This document shows, piece after piece, positions 18,446-28,376 of a stretch of 64,000 nucleotides of DNA. The notes beneath the pieces are model-generated. The model saw only the letters and a list, made by a program, of their open reading frames with translations, searched no databases and had not been told where the DNA came from. Source of the DNA: Mycobacterium lepraemurium (lineage in GTDB: Bacteria > Actinomycetota > Actinomycetes > Mycobacteriales > Mycobacteriaceae); NCBI GenBank assembly GCA_002291465.1, contig CP021238.1:310001-374000 (forward strand). The letters are read 5' to 3'. Within the stretch, counting starts at the first letter, position 1. Each line of letters begins with the position of its first letter. The position numbers were made by a program, and so were the translations under genes.

Positions 18446-19535
18446 ATGGCGATCCGCGTCGCGCACGTCGGCACCGGAAACGTCGGCGGACTGGCCCTCG
18501 CCGAACTGATCACCAACCCGCGCTACGAGCTGACCGGGGTGTGCGTCTCCACCCCGGAGAAGGTCGGCAAGGACGCCGGCGAGCTGTGCGGCGTCGGCCT
18601 CGATACCGGGGTGGTAACCGGTGTCGCCGCCGTCGGCGACCTGGACGCAGTCATCGCCGCCAAGCCCGAATGCGTGGTGTACTGCGCGATGGGCGACACC
18701 CGGCTGCCCGAGGCGATGGCCGACGTCATGCGCATCCTGGCCGCCGGCATCAACGTCGTCGGATCGTCGCCCGGACTGCTGCAATACCCCTGGGGTGTGA
18801 TGCCCGAGAAGTGCATCGCCCGCGTGGAAGACGCTGCCAGGCAAGGTAATTCGAGCATCTTCATCAGTGGCGTCGACCCGGTCTTCGCCAATGACCTGAT
18901 CCCGCTGGCGCTGGCGGGAACCTGTCAGCGGGTGGAGCAGGTGCGCTGCATAGAGATTCACGACTACGCCAGCTACAATGGAGCGGAAGTCATGGGCTAC
19001 ATGGGATTCGGCCGTCCCCTCGACGAGATTCCGATGCTGCTGCAGCCGGGAGTCCTCAGCATCGCCTGGGGAACCGCGATCCGTCAGCTGGCCGCCGGGC
19101 TGGGCATCGAGGTCGACGAGATCACCGAGTCCTACCAGCGCGAGCCGGCGCCGGAGGACTTCGACATCGCGGTGGGCCGGGTCGCCAAGGGCACGCTGGC
19201 GGTGCTGCAGTTCGAGATTCGCGGCAGGGCCAACGGCCACCCCACCATCGTCATCGAGCGCGTCACCTGGCTGCGGCCCGACCTGCCGCAGCCGGCCGCG
19301 GGCGACGGGTCCTACCGCGTCGAGATCACCGGGGAGCCGTCGTACTCCGTCGACATCGTCCCGAGCAGCCGCAAGGGCGACCACAACTACGCCGCGATCG
19401 CGGGAGCCGCGGGCCGTATCGTCAACGCCATCCCGGCGGTGATCGCGGCCCCACCCGGCATTCCGCACCACCCTTGATCTGCCGCTGGTGACCGGCAAAG
19501 GCCTTTACGCACCAAGCACTTTGGTGACCACCTGA
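18446..19535 (+). CDS. NAD(P)H-dependent amine dehydrogenase-like/DapB-N domain protein, C-terminal frameshift
   Basis: A two-domain oxidoreductase with an N-terminal Rossmann fold (H-V-G-T-G-N-V-G-G, residues 7-15), of the group resembling dihydrodipicolinate reductase and 2,4-diaminopentanoate dehydrogenase. The substrate is unknown. ATG 18446 is preferred over an upstream start. Near 19460 one extra C shifts the frame so that the present frame stops at 19477; correcting it gives L-D-L-P-L-V-T-G-K-G-L-Y and a stop at 19533-19535, matching the ending of the family and of the paralogue at 58,331-59,200. Most of the protein is intact and may still work. Confidence 0.75.
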
Positions 19536-19552
19536 ATCGAAAGGAGACCCGC

Positions 19553-20293
19553 GTGGGACGGGTAGACGGCAAAGTTGCGCTGATCAGCGGGGGCGCCCGC
19601 GGCATGGGCGCCGAGCACGCGCGGCTGCTGGCGGCCGAGGGCGCCAAGGTGGTGATCGGCGACATCCTCGACGACGAGGGCAAGGCCGTGGCCGACGAGA
19701 TCGGCGACTCGGTGCGCTACGTCCACCTGGACGTCACCCAGCCCGACCAGTGGGACGCCGCTGTGGAAACCGCCGCCGGCGAATTCGGCAAGCTCAACGT
19801 GTTGGTCAACAACGCCGGCACCGTCGCGCTCGGGCCGCTGAAGAGCTTCGATCTGGCCAAGTGGCAGAAGGTGATTGACGTCAACCTGACGGGGACCTTC
19901 CTGGGCATGCGGGTGGCCGTCGAGCCGATGATCGCGGCCGGTGGCGGCTCGATCATCAACATCTCCTCCATCGAGGGGCTGCGCGGTGCGCCCATGGTGC
20001 ACCCCTACGTCGCCTCCAAGTGGGGCGTGCGCGGCCTGGCGAAGTCCGCGGCGCTGGAGCTGGCGCCGCACAACATCCGGGTCAACTCCGTACATCCCGG
20101 CTTCATCCGCACCCCGATGACCAAACACCTGCCCGACGACATGGTGACCGTCCCGCTCGGCCGTCCGGCCGCGTCCCGCGAGGTGTCGACGTTCGTCTTG
20201 TTCCTGGCCAGCGACGAGTCGTCGTACGCGACCGGCAGCGAATTCGTGATGGACGGCGGACTGGTCACCGACGTGCCGCACAAGCAGTTCTAG
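19553..20293 (+). CDS. SDR family oxidoreductase (FabG3/20-beta-hydroxysteroid dehydrogenase-like)
   Basis: An intact 246-residue classical SDR with a GTG start after GAAAGGAGA. It has G-G-A-R-G-M-G-A, N-N-A-G-T, catalytic Ser in I-S-S-I-E-G and Y-V-A-S-K. It resembles mycobacterial FabG3-type hydroxysteroid dehydrogenases, so oxidation of an alicyclic alcohol is plausible. It follows the DapB-like gene by 17 bases and is likely in the same operon. Confidence 0.88.
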   Translation: MGRVDGKVALISGGARGMGAEHARLLAAEGAKVVIGDILDDEGKAVADEIGDSVRYVHLDVTQPDQWDAAVETAAGEFGKLNVLVNNAGTVALGPLKSFDLAKWQKVIDVNLTGTFLGMRVAVEPMIAAGGGSIINISSIEGLRGAPMVHPYVASKWGVRGLAKSAALELAPHNIRVNSVHPGFIRTPMTKHLPDDMVTVPLGRPAASREVSTFVLFLASDESSYATGSEFVMDGGLVTDVPHKQF

Positions 20294-20314
20294 CGCGGTG
20301 CTATAACCGCGAAC

Positions 20315-21655
20315 ATGCTGCGCGCGTTGGCGGATACGGTCGGATCCACTCACGTCGTCACCGACCCCGACGTGCTGGCGGCGCGCAGCGTCGACCACAC
20401 CGGCCGCTATCGCGGGAGGGCCAGCGCGCTGGTGCGGCCGGGTTCGGCCGAGCAACTCGCCGAGGTGCTGCGGGTGTGCCGGGACGCCGGCGCCCACGTG
20501 ACGGTGCAGGGTGGGCGGACGTCGCTGGTGGCCGGGACGGTGCCCGAGCACGACGACGTGTTGCTGTCCACCGAACGGCTGCACCGCATCGCCGACGTCG
20601 ACACCGTCGAGCGTTGCATCGAGGTCGGCGCCGGGGCCACGCTGGCCGCGGTGCAGCAGGCCGCGTCGGCCGCCAACCTGGTGTTCGGCGTGGACTTCGC
20701 GGCCCGCGACAGCGCGACCGTCGGCGGCATGGCCTCCACGAATGCCGGTGGGCTGCACACGGTTCGGTACGGCAACATGGGCGAGCAGGTGCTCGGCATC
20801 CAGGTCGCGCTGCCCGGCGGCGCGCTGCTGCGCCGGCGCAGCCGGGTGCGCCGGGACAACACCGGCTACGACCTGCCCGCGCTGTTCGTCGGCGCCGAGG
20901 GCACGCTGGGCGTGATCACCGAGCTGGACCTGCGACTGCACCCCACCCCGACGCACACGGTGACGGCGATCTGCGGGTTCGCCGACCTCGATGCCGTGGT
21001 GGCCGCCGGGCGCACGTTCCGCGACGTGGACGGCATTGCGGCGTTGGAATTGATCGACGGCCGCGCCGCCGCGCTGACCCGCGAGCATCGCGGCGTGGCC
21101 GCCCCGGTCGGCGCCGACTGGCTGCTGCTGGTGGAGTTGGCCGCCGATCACGACCAGACCGAGCAGCTCGCCGGCCTGCTGGACGACGCGCCGATCAGCG
21201 GCGAACCGGCCGTCGGCGTGGATGCCGTTGCGCGGCAACGGTTGTGGCAGGTCCGGGAGGCGCTGGCCGAGGTGCCCGGCGTGTACGGCCCGCCGCTGAA
21301 GTTCGACGTTTCGTTGCCGCTGTCGTCGATCAGCGAATTTGAAAGAAACGCAATCGATTTGGTGCACACCCACGCGCCCGAGGCGCTGCCGGTGTTGTTC
21401 GGCCACATCGGCGAGGGCAACCTGCACGTGAATGTGTTGCGCTGTGCGGCCGACCGGGAGCACGCGCTGTATGAGCCGATGATGGACCTCATCGCGGCAA
21501 GCGGCGGCAACGTCAGCTCCGAACACGGCGTCGGCAGCCGCAAGCGGCCCTACCTCGGCATGTCCCGCGAGCCCGCCGACATCGCCGCGATGCGCACCGT
21601 CAAGGCCGCACTCGACCCGACGGGCTACCTCAACGCCGCGGTGCTGTTCGACTGA
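20315..21655 (+). CDS. FAD-binding oxidoreductase (Rv0161-like, GlcD/D-2-hydroxyacid dehydrogenase family)
   Basis: An intact 446-residue VAO/PCMH-type flavoprotein. The FAD domain shows G-G-R-T-S-L-V-A-G-T and the A-T-V-G-G-M-A-S-T-N-A-G-G-L segment. The C-terminal cap has H-I-G-E-G-N-L-H-V-N and S-S-E-H-G-V-G-S-R-K, typical of FAD-linked oxidase C domains of glycolate and lactate dehydrogenases. It oxidises a 2-hydroxy acid, exact substrate unknown. It matches Rv0161 in position before adhE1, although here a large island intervenes. Confidence 0.9.
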   Translation: MLRALADTVGSTHVVTDPDVLAARSVDHTGRYRGRASALVRPGSAEQLAEVLRVCRDAGAHVTVQGGRTSLVAGTVPEHDDVLLSTERLHRIADVDTVERCIEVGAGATLAAVQQAASAANLVFGVDFAARDSATVGGMASTNAGGLHTVRYGNMGEQVLGIQVALPGGALLRRRSRVRRDNTGYDLPALFVGAEGTLGVITELDLRLHPTPTHTVTAICGFADLDAVVAAGRTFRDVDGIAALELIDGRAAALTREHRGVAAPVGADWLLLVELAADHDQTEQLAGLLDDAPISGEPAVGVDAVARQRLWQVREALAEVPGVYGPPLKFDVSLPLSSISEFERNAIDLVHTHAPEALPVLFGHIGEGNLHVNVLRCAADREHALYEPMMDLIAASGGNVSSEHGVGSRKRPYLGMSREPADIAAMRTVKAALDPTGYLNAAVLFD

Positions 21656-21668
21656 TCCCGGCCGACGG

Positions 21669-22220
21669 TCAGTCGGTCGGCGCCTTGATGCCGACGGCGT
21701 GGCGCAGCTGGGCCAGGAACTGATCGGCGTCGTCGCTGCGCACGATGTAGTGCGAGATCGCGATCCGGATCACCGTGGCCGCCTTCACTGCGGCGTTGGG
21801 CCCGGGCAGGTGGCGCTGCAGGCCCTCGCGCATCTGCGGGATCACCCAGGAGAACTGGGCGATGGTGTGCTCGGGCTCGACGTCGACCATGCGGACGCCG
21901 GAGTAGGAATGCTGATAGTCGACGATGAATCGCAGCACCGCGTCCAGCTTGTCCACACCCTTGAGACCCGCGGTGGTCTTGACCAGGCCGCTTTCGAAGA
22001 TCTGGCGCTCGTAGGCCGAAAACGCCGACAGCAGCTCCTCTTTGGAGGCGAACCAGCGGTACAGCGTCGGGCGGGACACCCCGGCTTGGGTGGCGACGGC
22101 GGACAGGCTGAGCTTGGTCTTGCCGTTGCGGCCGAGCACCTCGGCGGTGGCCGCCAGAATGCGCTGGCGGGTCGAGGTGTCGGTGTCGGCGATCGCCGTC
22201 GCCCGGACCGGGTGGCTCAT
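21669..22220 (-). CDS. TetR family regulator of the catabolic island
   Basis: An intact 183-residue repressor. N-terminal helix-turn-helix: R-I-L-A-A-T-A-E-V-L-G-R-N-G, then A-G-V-S-R-P-T-L-Y-R-W-F-A-S-K-E-E-L. The ligand domain is not recognisable beyond the TetR fold. It lies 52 bases downstream of a thioesterase gene on the same strand. A weak version of the 28-bp element found at three other promoters covers the bases just before its ATG, which makes it a candidate to bind that element. Confidence 0.85.
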   Translation of the reverse strand: MSHPVRATAIADTDTSTRQRILAATAEVLGRNGKTKLSLSAVATQAGVSRPTLYRWFASKEELLSAFSAYERQIFESGLVKTTAGLKGVDKLDAVLRFIVDYQHSYSGVRMVDVEPEHTIAQFSWVIPQMREGLQRHLPGPNAAVKAATVIRIAISHYIVRSDDADQFLAQLRHAVGIKAPTD

Positions 22221-22221
22221 G

Positions 22222-22247
22222 ATTCAAACTTTACGAAGTGTCGCCGC
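22222..22247. promoter_or_regulatory. Shared island element, degenerate copy A
   Basis: The sequence CTTTACGAAGTGTCGC (within 22229-22244) matches the right half of the element seen at 23958, 24542 and 29571. The left half is poorer. It lies directly before the TetR start codon on the minus strand. Confidence 0.4.
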
Positions 22248-22272
22248 GGTGTCATGGTCATTCGCTCCCACG

Positions 22273-23097
22273 TTAGGCCCGACCGGGACGCCGGCGCACC
22301 AGAACCGACTGCTGGATGGCACCCACGGCGCCCTGCTCGTCGAACAACGTGCCGATCGTCGTGCCGATCCCGTCCGGCCCGTAGCTGGTCTCGGCCCGGA
22401 TACCGATCCAGTCGCCGTCGGGGACCCGGAACACGTGCACGGCCAGATCGGTGTTGAGGAACGTCCACTTGGTGATGTCCAGCTTGCTGCCGATGCCGTT
22501 GGCGCAGTCGGCCACCGCGAACAGCCGCTGTAGCCGGGTCATCGATTCGCCCTTCACCAGGTCGACGGTCGGGCTGATCCAGGATTCCCCGGGCCCCTCG
22601 CTCAGCGGCTCGGTCAACCACAGCCACTGCAGGCTGTGCACGTAGTTGCGGTCCCAGTCGCGCGTCTTGAGGCTGCGGTCGTAGGCCTTGGCCCGCGGAC
22701 GCGGCAGCGGCGCCGCCGCGTGCGCCAGGGATCCGGTGCCCTGGTGCTGCAACCGCCAGCCGCTGGCGCGCGCCACCGGCCGCGGGGCGCCGTCGGGCCC
22801 CGGCGCCAGCATCTGGGCGCCGAGCAGTTCGATCTGCTTGCCGGGGCGCTGCACCTCCGGGCGCACCCACAGGTCGCCCTCGACCGGCACCCCACCCAGC
22901 AGGTCGATCACCACCCGGGACAGCCGGGTGTCGTCGCGCTGCTCGCAGCGCTCCAGGGCCCGCGTCAGCAGCGCCGACACCGGACCGCCGTGCTGGATCG
23001 TCGCCGACCAGGTGCCGCGCGCTAGATCGGTGGCCCGGAACCTCTCGCCCGACGCGTCGGAGTCGATCAGCTCGTAGTAGGCGTCGGTCATCGTCAA
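22273..23097 (-). CDS. Thioesterase family protein (double hotdog)
   Basis: An intact 274-residue protein of the TesB-like acyl-CoA thioesterase superfamily, inferred from the R-G-T-W-S-A-T-I-Q-H-G-G-P-V-S-A-L-L segment at residues 27-44 and from W-I-G-I-R-A-E-T-S-Y near the C-terminus. It would hydrolyse acyl-CoAs made in the island pathway. It starts 14 bases after the SMP-30-like gene stop and is transcribed with it toward the TetR gene. Confidence 0.8.
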   Translation of the reverse strand: MTMTDAYYELIDSDASGERFRATDLARGTWSATIQHGGPVSALLTRALERCEQRDDTRLSRVVIDLLGGVPVEGDLWVRPEVQRPGKQIELLGAQMLAPGPDGAPRPVARASGWRLQHQGTGSLAHAAAPLPRPRAKAYDRSLKTRDWDRNYVHSLQWLWLTEPLSEGPGESWISPTVDLVKGESMTRLQRLFAVADCANGIGSKLDITKWTFLNTDLAVHVFRVPDGDWIGIRAETSYGPDGIGTTIGTLFDEQGAVGAIQQSVLVRRRPGRA

Positions 23098-23110
23098 CCT
23101 CTCCGGAAAG

Positions 23111-23929
23111 TCAGGGCAGGCCGGCGCCGGGCGTGGTCACCGTGACGGTATCCAACCGGGACAGGCGGGTGCCGACCAGACGCTGAGGATAGGCGTCCGT
23201 GCTCGACAACAAAAACAGCGTGCGGCGCTGCGGACCGCCGAGTGCGCAGGCGATGGCCACGCGGTCGCCGATGTCGATGCGGTCGGTGGCGGCGCCGCCG
23301 GCCACGATCCGCTCGAACTGGTGCGCCAGCGTCATCGCCGCCCACACCCCGCCGTCGGCGTCCAGCGCGATGCCGTCGGGCGGCCCGTCCAGGCCGTCGG
23401 CGAAGACCCGCCGGCCCGACAGTGCGCCGTCGTCGTCGATGGCGAACGCGCTCAGCCGCCGTCCGGTGGACTCGGCGACGATCAGCGTCGCCCCGTCCGG
23501 GGTGATCGCCATGCCGTTGGGGAAGCCCAGCTCGTCGGCCACCACGGTCGCACGGTCGTCGGGGTCCAGCCGGATGATCGCGCCGCCGGTGAAGGCCTGG
23601 CAGCCGATGTAGGCGCGGCCCGCGCGGTCGACCACCATGTCGCCCAAGTCGGCCGGCGCGATGTCGGCGAGTTCGGCGACGGTGACCACCGTTTCGCCTT
23701 CGTAGAGCAACACCCGCCGGTCCCGCGTGGAGGCGATCAGCAACGAGCCGTCGGGGCGGAATCCCAGCCCGGACGGACAGTGCCCGGGCAGCGGCAGGGT
23801 GGTCAGCGCGCCACCCATGGTGGTGGTGTGCACCGCTTCGCCGAGCATGTCGGAGAACCACAGCAGACCCTCGAACCAGCGCGGGCCCTCGCCGAAGCAG
23901 AACCCGTTGACCAGTGGCTCGGGGATCAT
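23111..23929 (-). CDS. SMP-30/gluconolactonase/LRE family protein
   Basis: An intact 272-residue six-bladed beta-propeller lactonase-like protein. It opens with G-E-G-P-R-W near residue 11, the metal-ligand region. Later metal-site motifs are G-F-P-N-G-M-A-I-T and L-D-A-D-G-G-V-W-A-A. Members hydrolyse lactones, which would fit opening of a lactone made by the monooxygenase encoded at 34,654. I place the start at ATG 23929; a longer reading would run through the conserved promoter element. Confidence 0.85.
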   Translation of the reverse strand: MIPEPLVNGFCFGEGPRWFEGLLWFSDMLGEAVHTTTMGGALTTLPLPGHCPSGLGFRPDGSLLIASTRDRRVLLYEGETVVTVAELADIAPADLGDMVVDRAGRAYIGCQAFTGGAIIRLDPDDRATVVADELGFPNGMAITPDGATLIVAESTGRRLSAFAIDDDGALSGRRVFADGLDGPPDGIALDADGGVWAAMTLAHQFERIVAGGAATDRIDIGDRVAIACALGGPQRRTLFLLSSTDAYPQRLVGTRLSRLDTVTVTTPGAGLP

Positions 23930-23957
23930 CCGCTCATGCCTTCGGCAAACCTTCCTC

Positions 23958-23985
23958 TTTACAAAATATCGACAAAGTGTCATGC
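23958..23985. promoter_or_regulatory. Shared island element, copy B
   Basis: A 28-base element: TTTACAAA, a variable 9-10 base middle, then AAAGTGTCA-TGC. It ends 28 bases upstream of the SMP-30-like start. The same arrangement occurs at 24542-24569 and 29571-29598. Confidence 0.65.
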
Positions 23986-24001
23986 ACCGCGGGTGCCGGT
24001 G

Positions 24002-24474
24002 TCAATCGAGCGCGGCCAGCTCCCGCGCGACGGCCGCGTGGTAGGCGTCGATCCTGGTCGGGTTGGCCTGCACGAACAGCTGATCGGGCAGCGGGGCGTC
24101 CTTGTCCGCCTCGATAGTCATGGTGCGGGAGAACAGCGTGATGTCGTGGCCGGGGCGGGTGAACCGGTAGCAGACCGTGATGCGGCCCGGCAGGCCGCCG
24201 TTGCCGTCGCGGTCGTGCCCAGCCGGCCGATCGAGGTGAACACGAACAGCGACGGGCGTACCGCGGCGGCCAGCTGCCAGCTGAAGATCCGGTCGCCGTC
24301 GGGGCCGGCCTCCTCCCAGGTGTCGCCCACCCGCAGCGGAAGCTCGGGCAGCTTGCCGATGTGGGCGCTGCCGGGATAGGTCTTGGTCCAGTTCTGCGGA
24401 TTGGCGACGAAGTCGTACACCGTTTCGGCGGACTGGGTGAACGCGGTCTCCGAGCTGGTGGTGACGGTGCCCAA
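24002..24474 (-). pseudogene. SRPBCC (START-like) family protein, one frameshift
   Basis: A small lipid-binding-fold protein of about 157 residues. The N-terminal part has T-V-Y-D-F-V-A-N-P-Q-N-W, typical of polyketide-cyclase/SRPBCC proteins. A one-base loss near 24222 breaks it after S-I-G-R-L-G. The continuation in the next frame, R-I-T-V-C-Y-R-F-T-R-P-G-H-D-I-T-L-F, ends at TGA 24002-24004. It starts a leftward unit divergent from the thioesterase gene. Confidence 0.7.
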
Positions 24475-24541
24475 TTGTATTGCCTCCCTGTGCGTTCCGT
24501 CGCCCGGCCGCTACGCCGCCCCGCCGTGTTGTTAGCCAAGA

Positions 24542-24569
24542 TTTACAAATCTTACGCAAAGTGTCACGC
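24542..24569. promoter_or_regulatory. Shared island element, copy C, in a divergent promoter
   Basis: TTTACAAAT, nine variable bases, then AAAGTGTCACGC (last base counted to 24569). It lies between the SRPBCC gene (start 24474, minus strand) and the thioesterase gene (start near 24597, plus strand), so one bound protein could control both. Confidence 0.7.
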
Positions 24570-24596
24570 TGAGCGCGAAGCTGGGCGACACGAGAG

Positions 24597-25501
24597 GTGG
24601 AATCCAAGTTGAGCAAGGTTTCCCAGGAATCGACCGACTGGACGGTGCAGGGCTTGCTGGATCTGTTCGAGGTGCGGCCCGACGGGCAGGACCGGTTCAC
24701 CGCTGACACCGCGGGTGATATCGGGGCCGGGGGCGACGAACGCCAGGTGGTCGAGGGCACCCAGGTGCTCGCGCAGGCGATCGTCGCGGTGGCCAAGCGG
24801 TTCGGAGACAAGTCGGTGCGCTCGGCGCACGCCGTGTTCTCCCGCGCAGTCGCGGTCGGACCGCCCATCGAGCTGGTCCGCGATGTCGTGGCCGAAGGCC
24901 GGTCCACCGCCACCGCCATCGTCGCCGTGCACCAGAACGGCCGGCGCTGCCTGAGCATCACCGTGCTGGCCGACGTGCCCACCGGCGACGTCATCCGCCA
25001 TCAGCTGCCCCGGACCGACGTCGCCGGGCCCGCCGACACCAACCCCTCCCCGATGCCGATGGTCGGCCGGGAGCTGCGCCTGGTGGACGTCGTCGACGTC
25101 AACAGCCCCGACGAGGTCGGCCCGCCGGAGCTGTACGCCTGGCTGCACTACGACCCCACCCCACCCGTGACGACCTGGCCAAGGCGCTGCTGGCCTACTT
25201 CACCGGGTACCTGGGCATCTCCACCACCATGCGCGCGCATCCGGGCATCGGCACCGCCCAGGCGTACCTGACCGTCTCCACCGCGCCGATGAGCATCTCG
25301 GTCGCCTTCCACGAGCCGGTGCGCTGGGACGGCTGGCTGCTCTACTGCCACGAGAGCACCCAGGTGGGCGCCGGAATGTCGTACGTGCGCGGCACCGTGC
25401 ACACCGAACAGGGCGAGCTGTTGGCCTCCTTCGCGCAGGAGGCGCTGATCCGCCCGCTGCGCACCAGCGACACCGAGATCGATTCCCGGGCCCGCTTCTA
25501 A
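24597..25501 (+). pseudogene. Acyl-CoA thioesterase II-like protein (TesB family), one frameshift
   Basis: A two-hotdog thioesterase of about 300 residues. GTG 24597 or TTG 24609 may be the start; GAGAGG at 24592-24597 fits the TTG better. The first hotdog ends in L-H-Y-D-P; a one-base loss near 25160 separates it from the second (A-L-L-A-Y-F-T-G-Y-L-G-I-S-T-T-M-R-A-H), which ends at 25501. In the second part, V-A-F-H-E-P-V-R-W-D-G-W-L-L-Y is the expected C-terminal TesB motif. The LLM oxidoreductase gene follows after five bases. Confidence 0.75.
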
Positions 25502-25506
25502 CGGCC

Positions 25507-26427
25507 ATGCGTTTCACTATCACCCACCCGATGCACAGCCATCCCTACAACCGGGAGCTGGTCAGCGGGGACGGCATCGCCAAGGTGGCCGCGGCGACCG
25601 AGGCGGCCGGGATCCACGGCTTCGGCTTCACCGACCACCCCGCGCCGTCGCAGCGTTGGCTCGAGGCCGGCGGGCATGACGCGTTGGATCCTTTCGTGGC
25701 ACTGGGTTTCGCCGCCGCCACCACGTCCACGCTGCGGTTGATCCCCAACATCGTGGTGCTGCCGTATCGAAACCCGTTCGTGGTGGCCAAATCCGGCGCC
25801 ACCCTCGACCTGCTCTCCGGCGGCCGCTTCACCCTCGCCGTCGGCGTGGGCTACCTCAAGCGCGAGTTCGCGGCGCTCGGCGTCAGTTACGACGAGCGCG
25901 CCGAGCTGTTCGAGGAGGCCCTGCAGGTGATCCGCGCCGTCTGGACCGACGACGACATCTCGTTCGAGGGAAGGCATTTCAGCGACCGCGGCATCACCGC
26001 GCATCCCCGTCCGGTCAGCGGCCCGCATCCGCCGATCTGGATCGGCGGAAACACCACCGCCGCGCGCCAGCGGGTGGCCGACTACGGCGACGGCTGGTGC
26101 CCGTTTCCCGCCCCGCCGCAGCTGGCCCGGACGGCCGGCACCGCCGTCATCGACTCGGTGGCCAAACTCGCCGGCGGCATCACCGACCTGCGACGCAGAT
26201 GCGATGCGGCGCAACGCGATTGGTCGACGATCGACATCACCTTCACCAACTTCGAGGGCGGCAGCCCCGCCGACGACGAATTCAACGCCGACGCCTATCT
26301 CGACGGCCTGGACAAGCTGGCCAAGCTGGGGGTGATCTGGGTCAGCGTGCACCTGCCCGGCAACAGCATGGCCCACGCGCTGGAGACCCTGGACCGGTTC
26401 CGCGCCCTGGTCGTCGACGTCGCCTAG
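25507..26427 (+). CDS. LLM class F420-dependent oxidoreductase
   Basis: An intact 306-residue TIM-barrel enzyme of the bacterial luciferase-like group. It contains G-F-T-D-H-P-A-P, L-P-Y-R-N-P-F-V-V-A-K-S-G-A-T-L-D-L-L-S-G-G-R and V-G-Y-L-K-R-E-F, which mark the flavin or F420 site. In mycobacteria most such proteins use F420. It is probably a dehydrogenase or reductase step in the island pathway. It sits between thioesterase and acyl-CoA dehydrogenase genes with minimal spacing, as in an operon. Confidence 0.87.
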   Translation: MRFTITHPMHSHPYNRELVSGDGIAKVAAATEAAGIHGFGFTDHPAPSQRWLEAGGHDALDPFVALGFAAATTSTLRLIPNIVVLPYRNPFVVAKSGATLDLLSGGRFTLAVGVGYLKREFAALGVSYDERAELFEEALQVIRAVWTDDDISFEGRHFSDRGITAHPRPVSGPHPPIWIGGNTTAARQRVADYGDGWCPFPAPPQLARTAGTAVIDSVAKLAGGITDLRRRCDAAQRDWSTIDITFTNFEGGSPADDEFNADAYLDGLDKLAKLGVIWVSVHLPGNSMAHALETLDRFRALVVDVA

Positions 26428-26435
26428 CCGCAACC

Positions 26436-27611
26436 ATGGACTTCTCCCGGGTAGAACTTTCGGCGCAGGACGCGGCCTTCCAGGAGAGCACGCGCGCGTT
26501 CCTGGCCGAGCACGTCACCGACGAGGTGCGCTGGCGTGATCGCGAAACCGACGAAAACTTCAGTGCGCCGGTGCACGTGGCGCTGGGCGGAGCGGGTTAC
26601 CTGGAATCGGACTGGAAGCTGGAATCCGAGGGCGGATTCGATCCGGTGCGCCGGCGCATCTTCCAGCTCGAGATCGGCCGCGCGCACACGCCGTGGTTCC
26701 ACTGGGGCACCACGGCGGTCGTCGCGCGGTTGGTCAAGCAATTCGGGGCGCCCGAACTCGCCGACGCGATCCTGCCCGGCGTGCTGTCCGGAAAGATCCG
26801 GCTCTGCCTGGGCTACACCGAACCCGAGGGCGGCTCCGACGTCGCCACCTGCAAAACCCGGGCCGTGCGGGACGGGTCGGGCTGGATCATTAACGGCTCC
26901 AAGATGTTCACCTCGAACGCGCAGAACGCCGAGTACGTCTTCCTGCTCACCAACACCGATCTGTAGCGGCCGAAACACAAGAACCTGACCATGTTCCTAG
27001 TGCCGCTCGACTCACCGGGCATCGAGGTCCAGGGCATCCGCACCGTCGACGGCGACCGCACCAACATCGTCTACTACAGCGACGTGCGCGTCGACGACCT
27101 CTACCGCATCGGTGAGGTCAACGGCGGCTGGACGGTGATGCGGTTCGCCCTCGACGCCGAACACGGCATCACCGACCCCCAAGACCATGGCCTGCAGAAC
27201 ATTTCGATGCTCTCCGAGCACGGTCACCTGATGGCCGAGGCGGCCGACGGCGTCGCGGCGATCCTGGCCAGACCCGATGCGGCCGGCCGCCGGCCGATCG
27301 ACGACGAGTCGGTCAAATACCGGCTCGGGCGCGGCATGGCCCGCATCGAGGCGGCCATGTCGACCCCCGGCATGTACGGACGCTTCGCGCTCATTCAAAC
27401 CATGCGTGAGGTATCCCAGGAACTGATGGACCTGCTGGGGACCGCATCGTCCTTGCCCACCGACACCCCGGGTTCACCCGACGACGGCGCCATCGAGTTC
27501 ATCTTCCGGCGCGCCGTGCCCGCCGGCATCTACGGCGGCACCATGGAAGTGTTCCGCAACATGATCGCCCAGCACGAGCTGGGGCTCGGACGGCCTAGCT
27601 ATGGGCGCTGA
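26436..27611 (+). pseudogene. Acyl-CoA dehydrogenase with in-frame stop
   Basis: A full-length acyl-CoA dehydrogenase frame (391 residues) interrupted only by TAG at 26964-26966. Before it: L-C-L-G-Y-T-E-P-E-G-G-S-D-V-A-T-C-K-T-R, the FAD-binding motif. After it: T-M-F-L-V-P-L and, near the C-terminus, G-I-Y-G-G-T-M-E-V-F-R-N-M-I-A-Q-H-E-L-G-L-G-R-P. A CAG-to-TAG change fits. The frame is otherwise perfect on both sides, so this is either a recent loss or a base-call error. Its 3' end overlaps the convergent DUF427 gene by 13 bases. Confidence 0.8.
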
Positions 27612-28263
27612 CCGGCAGCTCGGCCAGCAGCTCGACGCAGGTCTCGCCGAAACTCAGAAAACCCTTGATGGGCAGGCTTTCGGGCGGCGGATCCGGATAG
27701 CACCAGCCGACGCCGTCGACCAGCGACCAGTACGTCGCGAAACCCTTGTAGTTGCAGTAACTCGTCGTCTCCGAGCGGCGCAGCAGATCGGTGCGCACGT
27801 GCGCGGGATTGACGTACAGCCTGGGCGGCAGCGCGGTCTCGAAAACGATCGTCGTGTGGTCGGTGTCCACCAGCGTGGTGCCCCCGACGCGCACCCGCAG
27901 CCGCCGGCGGGTGCCCCGGCAGTCCACGCGGTGATACGGATTGGGCGGGTAGTGCACGAGCTTGCGTCCCTCCTCCCACCAGGTGTCCACGGCGTCCCAG
28001 GGGACGTGGACGAAACCGGGCGCCTCCGGCTCCGGCTCTCCGGGCAGGCCGGCGACCTCGTCGGCCGGGAAGACGTAGCTCAGCGGCCGCCCCCGCCGGT
28101 GCACCATCAGCGCCCGTTCGGTGTCGATCACCGAACGCCCGTCCTTGACCGCCTGCACCCGCCGGGGATGCGGTTCGACGTAGACGACCTCGGCGGGGAT
28201 CGGCGGCGAGAACCGCCCCGCCGGATCGCTGCTGAGCGGACCCCGCCTGGCCACCAAAGACAC
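27599..28263 (-). CDS. DUF427 domain protein, long form
   Basis: An intact protein of about 222 residues with two DUF427-like halves. The second contains S-Y-C-N-Y-K-G-F-A-T-Y-W-S, corresponding to the C-P-F-K-G-E-A-S-Y-Y motif of the short protein at 1454. I chose GTG 28263 because GGGAGGA precedes it at good spacing; an ATG at 28278 would itself contain that site. Function unknown. Confidence 0.75.
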
Positions 28264-28376
28264 GGGTCGTCCTCCCATCGCACGCAAACCCCACCCGAGG
28301 CCACGCTAGCGTGACACTCGACACGCGGCGCCACGATGGCGTGACGCCCGAAACGGCAGAAGGCAGGAATTCACCC

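Noticed and set aside
22450..25000. Antisense frames over the thioesterase and SMP-30 genes
   Set aside because: The minus-strand frames carry recognisable domains; the plus-strand readings are low-complexity Arg/Pro-rich shadows.
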